DNA from: Candidatus Gastranaerophilales bacterium
GTDB taxonomy: Bacteria > Cyanobacteriota > Vampirovibrionia > Gastranaerophilales > Gastranaerophilaceae
Assembly (NCBI GenBank): GCA_947628355.1
Contig: CANQZO010000134.1
Span: forward strand, 1-5,445
Reading direction: 5' to 3'
Length of the DNA stretch: 5,445 nucleotides
Both the position numbers and the translations under genes were made by a program. Positions 1 to 5,100 of this stretch are shown here, in pieces. Each line of letters begins with the position of its first letter. Position 1 is the stretch's first letter. Under the pieces are notes generated by a model that did no database searches, had not been told where the DNA came from, and saw nothing but the letters and a program-made list of their open reading frames with translations.

Positions 1-782
1 CTCACCTTGTTATTTTTTCAAATTTATATAAAGTATTTATAGAGGGAAACCCCGCCGAGCAGTCCACGCAAGAGATTTTCCTTGATATTATGCTCCATTT
101 AGGCACATTAATTGCTGTATTAATATATTTTAGAAAAGATATAATTAAAATAATTAAATCACTAACAACAGGGATAAAAACAAGGGATTTCAGTGACAGT
201 GAAGCAAAAACGGGGCTTTATATATTAATCGGCACGGTGTTTACGGTATTAATAGCGTACCCTTTGCATACTGTCGCTGAAGATTTGGTGTTTCGCCCGT
301 GCGCTGTGGGAGTTTTACTTGTAATAACAGGTTGTCTTCTTTTAGGCAGTGAAATATATTCAAAGAAAATAAGCGATAAATCTAACAGTATCGACATAAA
401 GACCTCAATAATCATGGCGATAGCGCAAGGTATTGCTGCGCTTCCGGGGTTTTCACGCTCGGGGCTTACAATTGCTTCGGGGCTTTTATGCAAAAAAGAC
501 AGAGTAAGTGCTGCCAGATACTCATTTTTATTAAGCATACCGATAATTTTAGGCGCTTCCATGCTCTACCCTTTAATAAAAATTGATTTAAACGAACTTT
601 TCGGGTTTAATTGGCAGGCAATAATTTTAGGCACGGTAGTATCAGCCATAACTGGTTATTTGTGCATAAAATACTTTTTAAAATTTCTTGGCAAATATTC
701 ACTTGCATTTTTCGGATATTACTGCATAATAGTAGGTATATTAACATTTGCATTTTTTGCATTCATATCAATGGGGTTATAA
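1..782 (+). CDS. uppP: Undecaprenyl-diphosphatase UppP (BacA family), 5' partial
   Basis: Integral membrane enzyme that removes one phosphate from undecaprenyl diphosphate, regenerating the lipid carrier for peptidoglycan and other envelope glycans; in this family it also gives low-level bacitracin resistance. The reading frame is open from base 3, so the ATG at 90 is internal and the true start lies upstream of the window. The first codons read HLVIFSNLY, which fits the residues just after the family's 'PVSS(T/S)(G/A)H' motif, so the catalytic E-x3-E motif is just outside. The second family motif, PGFSRSG, is at 444-464 with its conserved Ser and Arg, followed by LTIASGLL. About seven hydrophobic membrane segments are visible. 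The window holds 259 codons; full-length members are about 270 residues, so only about 25-30 are missing. The stop is followed after one base by the punA ATG, implying an operon. Family assignment is firm. Confidence 0.95.
   Translation, partial: HLVIFSNLYKVFIEGNPAEQSTQEIFLDIMLHLGTLIAVLIYFRKDIIKIIKSLTTGIKTRDFSDSEAKTGLYILIGTVFTVLIAYPLHTVAEDLVFRPCAVGVLLVITGCLLLGSEIYSKKISDKSNSIDIKTSIIMAIAQGIAALPGFSRSGLTIASGLLCKKDRVSAARYSFLLSIPIILGASMLYPLIKIDLNELFGFNWQAIILGTVVSAITGYLCIKYFLKFLGKYSLAFFGYYCIIVGILTFAFFAFISMGL
773..776 (+). promoter_or_regulatory. Weak Shine-Dalgarno for punA, inside the end of uppP
   Basis: GGGG lies seven bases before the ATG at 784 and within the last codons of uppP. It is the only purine-rich stretch at the right distance and supports 784 over the in-frame ATG at 748, which would add 12 non-conserved residues and overlap uppP by 35 bases. 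The weak site fits translation coupled to uppP termination. Inference from spacing only. Confidence 0.5.
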
Positions 783-783
783 A

Positions 784-1587
784 ATGGAGTCGACTGTAAA
801 ATATATACAAAAACAAACAGGAAATTTTGTGCCCGAAATAGGGATAATACTTGGGTCGGGGTTAGGTGATTTTGCGGATGAATTTGAATCAATAGCAATC
901 CCGTACAGTGAAATCCCGAATTTTGAAACATCAAAAGTACAAGGTCACAAAGGCAGGCTGGTTTTTGCGCAAATAGAGGGCAAAAACACGGTAATGATGC
1001 AGGGCCGATATCATTTTTACGAGGGATATTCAATGCAGACGGTAACATACCCCGTAAAAGTAATGAAAAAGCTGGGTGTAAAGACATTAATAATAACGAA
1101 TGCAGCAGGTGCGGTAAGCGGAGACTACAAGCCCGGCGAGCTGATGTTTATAACCGACCATATAAATTTTATGGGAACAAATCCGCTGATAGGTAAGAAC
1201 GATGATAAATTAGGCACTCGTTTCCCCGATATGAGCGGGATATATAATAAAGAGCTGATTGAAACAGGTGTAAAATCGGCGCAAAAGCTGTCCATAGACT
1301 ATCAAAAAGGAGTCTATGCGGGAACAACTGGGCCGAGTTACGAAACTCCCGCCGAGATAAATATGTTCAGACTTTTAGGTGCAAATGCAGTCGGGATGTC
1401 GACAGTACCCGAAGCAATTGTAGCTAACTATTGCGGGATGAAAGTTTTAGGTATTAGCTGTTTGACAAATTATGCCGCAGGTGTGGCAGATACTCCTTTA
1501 AATCACAAAGAAGTAATAGATACGGCAAACAGAGTAAAAGAAAACTTTAAAAATCTTTTATTGGAGATATTACGCGCCCTCGATTAA
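784..1587 (+). CDS. punA: Purine nucleoside phosphorylase, trimeric (PNP/MTAP, inosine-guanosine) type
   Basis: Cytoplasmic purine-salvage enzyme that phosphorolyses (deoxy)inosine and (deoxy)guanosine to free base and (deoxy)ribose-1-phosphate. With the start at 784 it has 267 residues, the usual bacterial length. Visible motifs: ILGSGLG (22-28, phosphate-binding Ser25), GHKGR (54-58), QGRYHFYEGY (73-82, with Arg75, His77 and Tyr79 matching human PNP Arg84, His86 and Tyr88), TNAAGAV (105-111), GPSYETPAE (183-191, Glu187 matching the base-binding Glu201), VGMSTVPE (203-210, Met205 and Ser206) and LTNYAAG (227-233, Asn229 matching human Asn243). Asn rather than Asp at that last position indicates the 6-oxopurine-specific trimeric class, and the absence of methylthioadenosine-phosphorylase features agrees. 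All key residues are present, so the enzyme should be active. It follows uppP by one base and its 3' end overlaps the convergent regulator gene by 18 bp. 16 of its 21 Ile codons are ATA, typical of an AT-rich genome. Confidence 0.95.
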   Translation: MESTVKYIQKQTGNFVPEIGIILGSGLGDFADEFESIAIPYSEIPNFETSKVQGHKGRLVFAQIEGKNTVMMQGRYHFYEGYSMQTVTYPVKVMKKLGVKTLIITNAAGAVSGDYKPGELMFITDHINFMGTNPLIGKNDDKLGTRFPDMSGIYNKELIETGVKSAQKLSIDYQKGVYAGTTGPSYETPAEINMFRLLGANAVGMSTVPEAIVANYCGMKVLGISCLTNYAAGVADTPLNHKEVIDTANRVKENFKNLLLEILRALD

Positions 1588-1914
1588 TAAACCCTGCTGA
1601 CCGATTTTTAAGAGCATGTAATAAAATTTCATTTCCTCCTCATTTTTTGCGGAGTTTAAAATTTTTATTGATTTTAAGTAAATAGATTTTTCATCTTTTT
1701 TATTATTTGAAGCGGTTTGCTCGGTTTCGGGACTTAAATTTAAGAAATTCGAAAGTTTTTTCAAAGTATTATAACTTGGCAGATGAAGTCCGTTTTCAAT
1801 TTTAGAGAGGTGCTTAGAGTCCATATCGACTTTTTCGGCAAGTTCTTCCTGCGTTAAGCCCATATACTGTCTTGCTTTTTTAATTCTTTTGCCGATATTA
1901 TCTTCTTTTTTCAT
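1570..1914 (-). CDS. XRE/Cro-C1-type helix-turn-helix transcriptional regulator, 114 aa
   Basis: Small DNA-binding protein. An HTH_3/XRE domain fills roughly residues 7-61: IGKRIKKARQYMGLTQ (helix 1 and turn), TQEELAEKV (21-29, helix 2), DSKHLSKIENG (32-42, recognition helix with the hallmark 'SKIENG'), then LPSYNTLKKLSNFLNLS (45-61, helices 4-5). The tail (62-114) is charged and probably forms an amphipathic helix (NEEEMKFYYMLLKIGQQ) that may dimerise; no ligand or peptidase domain is seen, so it is a stand-alone DNA-binding regulator. The start is supported by GAGGTGG just upstream. The gene is convergent with punA (18-bp overlap) and divergent from the autotransporter at 2069, with 154 bp between the two starts. 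Two GTTAAC-centred dyads in that gap are candidate operators, making autoregulation and control of the neighbour plausible but unproven. A prophage- or antitoxin-type role is possible, but no partner gene is visible. Confidence 0.9.
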   Translation of the reverse strand: MKKEDNIGKRIKKARQYMGLTQEELAEKVDMDSKHLSKIENGLHLPSYNTLKKLSNFLNLSPETEQTASNNKKDEKSIYLKSIKILNSAKNEEEMKFYYMLLKIGQQGLLIEGA

Positions 1915-1915
1915 A

Positions 1916-1922
1916 CCACCTC
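1916..1922 (-). promoter_or_regulatory. Ribosome binding site of the XRE regulator
   Basis: Read on the minus strand this is GAGGTGG, a strong anti-16S match that ends one base before the ATG at 1914; its GAGG core is four bases away, so the spacing is short. It fixes the start codon. I could not identify a convincing minus-strand -35/-10 pair upstream of it. Confidence 0.7.
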
Positions 1923-1927
1923 ATTTA

Positions 1928-1942
1928 AACAATTGTTAACAA
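1928..1942. repeat. Overlapping palindromes, GTTAAC-centred (candidate operator, regulator side)
   Basis: TTGTTAACAA (1933-1942) is a perfect 10-bp palindrome, and it interlocks with a second one, AACAATTGTT (1928-1937). The site is 14-28 bp upstream of the XRE start codon, where its transcript or promoter should begin. The GTTAAC core recurs in the dyad at 1975-1990. Palindromes are easier to find by chance in AT-rich DNA, so operator function is a hypothesis. Confidence 0.4.
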
Positions 1943-1974
1943 AATTAATGTCATAAAAACACTTCATACTTTAC

Positions 1975-1990
1975 AAGTTAATGTTAACTT
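1975..1990. repeat. 16-bp dyad AAGTTAA-TG-TTAACTT (candidate operator, surface-gene side)
   Basis: Two perfect 7-bp inverted arms separated by two bases, also containing GTTAAC (1983-1988). It ends 11 bp upstream of the -35 box at 2002 of the autotransporter promoter, a classic position for an activator or a repressor. It shares its core with the dyad at 1928-1942; their centres are about 45 bp apart. The neighbouring XRE protein is the obvious candidate binder, by inference. Confidence 0.45.
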
Positions 1991-2001
1991 ATTTGTTATT
2001 C

Positions 2002-2030
2002 TTGACAAGTAAATATATAAGACTTAAACT
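2002..2030 (+). promoter_or_regulatory. Sigma-70-like promoter of the autotransporter gene
   Basis: A consensus -35 box TTGACA (2002-2007) is followed after 17 bp by TAAACT (2025-2030), four of six matches to TATAAT, placing the start of transcription near 2037 and giving a leader of about 30 bases. An AT-rich TATATAA lies between the boxes but is too close to this -35 to act as its -10; it could serve a weaker upstream promoter. The -10 box lies within the left arm of the inverted repeat at 2024-2053. Confidence 0.6.
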
Positions 2031-2053
2031 AAAAGGGAACATTTTTAGTTTAA
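2024..2053 (+). repeat. Perfect 11-bp inverted repeat over the -10 box and leader
   Basis: TTAAACTAAAA (2024-2034) and TTTTAGTTTAA (2043-2053) are exact reverse complements around an 8-base loop GGGAACAT. The left arm covers the proposed -10 box and the right arm ends where the ribosome-binding region begins. As DNA it could be an operator blocking RNA polymerase. If transcription starts further upstream, it would form an AU-rich hairpin just before the ribosome binding site. It has no U-tract or GC-rich stem, so it is not a terminator. Confidence 0.5.
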
Positions 2054-2060
2054 AAAAAGG
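2054..2060 (+). promoter_or_regulatory. Ribosome binding site of the autotransporter gene
   Basis: AAAAAGG ends eight bases before the ATG at 2069. It is a modest Shine-Dalgarno, but together with the signal peptide that begins exactly at 2069 it fixes the start. It abuts the inverted repeat at 2024-2053. Confidence 0.6.
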
Positions 2061-2068
2061 AATTAAGT

Positions 2069-2137
2069 ATGAAGAAGAGAAAAGTATTAATAGCAGTTTT
2101 TTTAATGTGTTTCACGTTTTCACTTCAAGCAAATGCG
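2069..2137 (+). other. Sec signal peptide of the autotransporter
   Basis: Residues 1-23: a basic n-region (KKRK), a hydrophobic core (VLIAVFLMCFTFSL) and an A-x-A type cleavage site, QANA before EEK. Signal peptidase I cleavage is expected after Ala23. Cys14 sits inside the core without a lipobox, so this is not a lipoprotein. Its presence directly after an RBS confirms the start at 2069. Confidence 0.85.
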
Positions 2138-5100
2138 GAAGAAAAAGTGCCGCATTTTTATAATCCCGAGGATAGTACAGTAAGCGGAAAAACAATAACA
2201 GGTCATAATGGTTGGGCGAATAACGGAAGCTCAGATGATAAATATAGCGGTTATGGCGGGGCTATTATGTACTATAACGAAGAAAGTAAAAGCCACACTT
2301 TAACAGGTAATAAATTTAAAGGTAACAAATCAGCTTTTAGTGGCACTACACAAACATGGGGTGGTGCAATATATTCAGGTAGTGATTTGACGATAAACAA
2401 TTCAACATTTAGCGATAATTATGCATATAATGCTGAAATGACTAAAGAAAATACCAGTGCTTATGGCGGTGCTATTGCAACAGGCAACAACCTAACCGTC
2501 AATAATTCAAAATTCAGCAATAATTTTACACAAGTAAAAAAAGGAACAAGTGCTTACGGTGGTGCAGTATTTTCATCAGGCACCAAGGCTGATTTTACAA
2601 ATACAGACTTTACCTCCAACCACGCTGATGTCGGCGGTGCGATATTTAAATCATCAGGTGATTTAAGTCTTAAAGGCGGGTCATTTAAAGGAAATGAAGC
2701 AAGATATTATGGCGGTGCTATTTATGCAATCAGCAATGCTAATTTGGACATTGACGGTACAACATTTACGAGCAATAAAACCACGGCAACTAATAAGACA
2801 GGTCAAGGCGGTGCGATATACGTAAATGGAGGCACTTCTAACGTCGGCGTAAAAAATGCGAAATTTACAGGCAACAGTGCAGGTAATGCCGGTGCTTTAT
2901 ATACATCAAGTACGGGGAATTTAGATATTACAAATACGACATTTAAAAATAATTCCGCCAATGGTGACCCGAAAATGAATAGTGGTGCATACGGTAATTC
3001 CGGCGCCGTCTATACAAAAGGAAATACAACTATTAAAGACAGTACATTTGACGGAAATACTGCAACTAATTGGGGCGGGGCTTTGTTTCATGATGGTGAG
3101 GATGCCGAATTAACGATTGAAAATTCTTCATTTAATAATAATACCGCTGCGGCAGCAGGTGCTATCGTAACAGACGCAAAAACTACTGTTACAAATTCAA
3201 ACTTTAAATCAAATACCGCAACAAACGGCTTTGGCGGTGCAATATATAATAACTCGGAACAAGAATTTAATGCAGATAACTCTAACTTTACAAGCAACAC
3301 TGCTTTAAGAGGCGGTGCTATTTTCGGAACAAAAAACACAACAACAAATGTTACCGGCGGTACATTCAGCGGTAATAAAGTAACAGGAAGAAAAGATGAA
3401 CAAGGAAACCTCTATTACGGTCAAGGCGGTGCTATTTTTACCGATAGAGATAGTGCTAATTTAACTGTTGACGGTGCTGTTTTTTCGGGCAACACGGCTG
3501 AAAATGAAGGCGGAGCAATCTGGTCAGGTAATTCAATACAAGTTGATAATGCCCTATTTAAAAATAACAGAACAACGGGAACAGCTTTTGGCAATGGTGA
3601 AGGTGACAAACCTAATTATCAAAAAGATGCCGAGGGCGGAGGTGCTATATTCTTAGGCAGTAATGTTGAAAATGCTGTTATTGAAAATTCACAATTTGTC
3701 GGCAATTCATCAGCAACAGTCGGCGGTGCAATCGCAACGCGTTCTAATGATGACCCTGAAAGCGAGCCTACATTTGAAATTCATAATAGCTCTTTCAGCG
3801 GAAACAAAGCTGCTAAAAACGGCGGTGCAATCGCTTCTTATGTTGGTGTTGATATAAAAGATACAAGTTTTACAGGCAACAGTGCAGGCGATAAGGGCGG
3901 TGCTGTTTGGGCTAACAGTGATGTAAAAGTTAAAGCGGAAAATAATGACGTCGTATTTGCAGGCAATTCGGCAGCAGACGGCGCCGACATATATATGGAT
4001 AACCTCGGTACAGGAAGTAAAGTCGGAGATTTAGAATTCGAGTCTGCTGAAGACAGAAATATTACTCTTGCAGACGGTATTTCGGGCGCTGAAACATATA
4101 CAGTTACAAAAAAGGGCAACGGTACTCTTACTTTTAACGGAGAAATTAAAAACGCTCAAATGACTGTTGAAACGGGTACTCTGCATTTAGATAGCGGCAG
4201 TTCGCTTAATAATTCAAAAGTTACCATGAATGAGGGCACTACATTAGATACAACAAGCGGAAGTCTTGACGCATTTAATGCAGACTCAGGAAGTGAGGAA
4301 ATTACATGGGAAGACAGCAACGCAAATATTAAAGTTGATATTAGTTCAGCAACAGGCAACACAGATACGTTTGGTGATGCTTTAAAAGACAAAACTGTTA
4401 CACTTTCCGATTTTAACCCCATTGCAGACACTTTAGTAAGTTCGGGTTCTATGTCAAAAGAGGAACTCGCTAAAAGACTCGGGGTAGAAAGCGAGAAATT
4501 AACAATTAATGAAAATTCACATGAAGCTATGTCGCCTCTAAGAAAATTATTGGCACAAAGTACAACCGAAGGAATATCCTTTGCACCTACCGGTAACACA
4601 TACCACGACTTTAACCCCGCTGTTATGGCTGCTCCTATCGCCGCTCAAATCGGCGGGTACTTAAATCAGCTTAATTCTTATGACGAAGCATTTCGTAACA
4701 TGGATATGTATATGTTAATGACCAAATCTCAAAGACAAGCATTAAAGAACAGAAATAAATACGCTGCTTCTGACTCTAACCTCGTTTTTGACCCCACTAA
4801 TACTCCCTATGATAACACTTCTGCTTGGTTCAGACCTTATGCTAATTTCGAAAATGTTAAACTTAAAGGCGGCCCAAAAGTTTCTAACGTCGCTTGGGGC
4901 TCTTTCTTCGGCGTTGATAGCGAACTTATGGAATTAGGTCACGGCTGGGACGGTATGTTTGGCGCATACTTAGGCTATAACGGCTCTCATCAGGCTTATG
5001 ACGGTATTAGTATCTATCAAAACGGTGCTACTCTTGGTTTAGTAGGTATGGCTTATAAAGATAACTACTTCGCCGGCTTAACAGCTAACGTAGGCTCTAA

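Noticed and set aside
748..783. Upstream ATG at 748 as the start of punA
   Set aside because: It would add 12 residues that do not fit the family and overlap uppP by 35 bases; the ATG at 784 has better spacing and gives the usual length.
218..1087. Minus-strand frames at 218-562 and 719-1087, and the plus-strand frame 611-799
   Set aside because: They overlap the well-supported uppP and punA genes and show no family motif.
1535..1560. Inverted repeat TAAAAGA / TCTTTTA near the end of punA as a terminator
   Set aside because: The stem is seven A/T-rich pairs around a 12-base loop inside the coding sequence with no following U-tract; too weak.
2108..2110. Cys14 of the surface protein as a lipoprotein anchor
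   Set aside because: No lipobox precedes it and it lies in the middle of the hydrophobic core, with a good signal peptidase I site at Ala23.
1981..2163. A 60-residue plus-strand reading frame starting at 1981
   Set aside because: It overlaps the promoter and the signal-peptide start of the autotransporter in another frame, has no ribosome binding site, and encodes no recognisable protein.
3468..3857. Plus-strand frames at 3468-3656 and 3663-3857
   Set aside because: Out-of-frame shadows inside an uninterrupted long coding sequence with clear protein-level periodicity.
2255..3967. Regular repeats as a CRISPR or non-coding tandem array
   Set aside because: Unit spacing varies from 25 to 43 codons, the repeats stay in one reading frame, and conservation is at the protein-motif level.
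3088..4599. Several minus-strand open frames (3088-3339, 3421-3609, 3838-4119, 4156-4599)
   Set aside because: They are antisense shadows of the repetitive autotransporter; their Ala/Pro/Leu/Ser-rich text is the reverse complement of the GGAI/FxxN codons.
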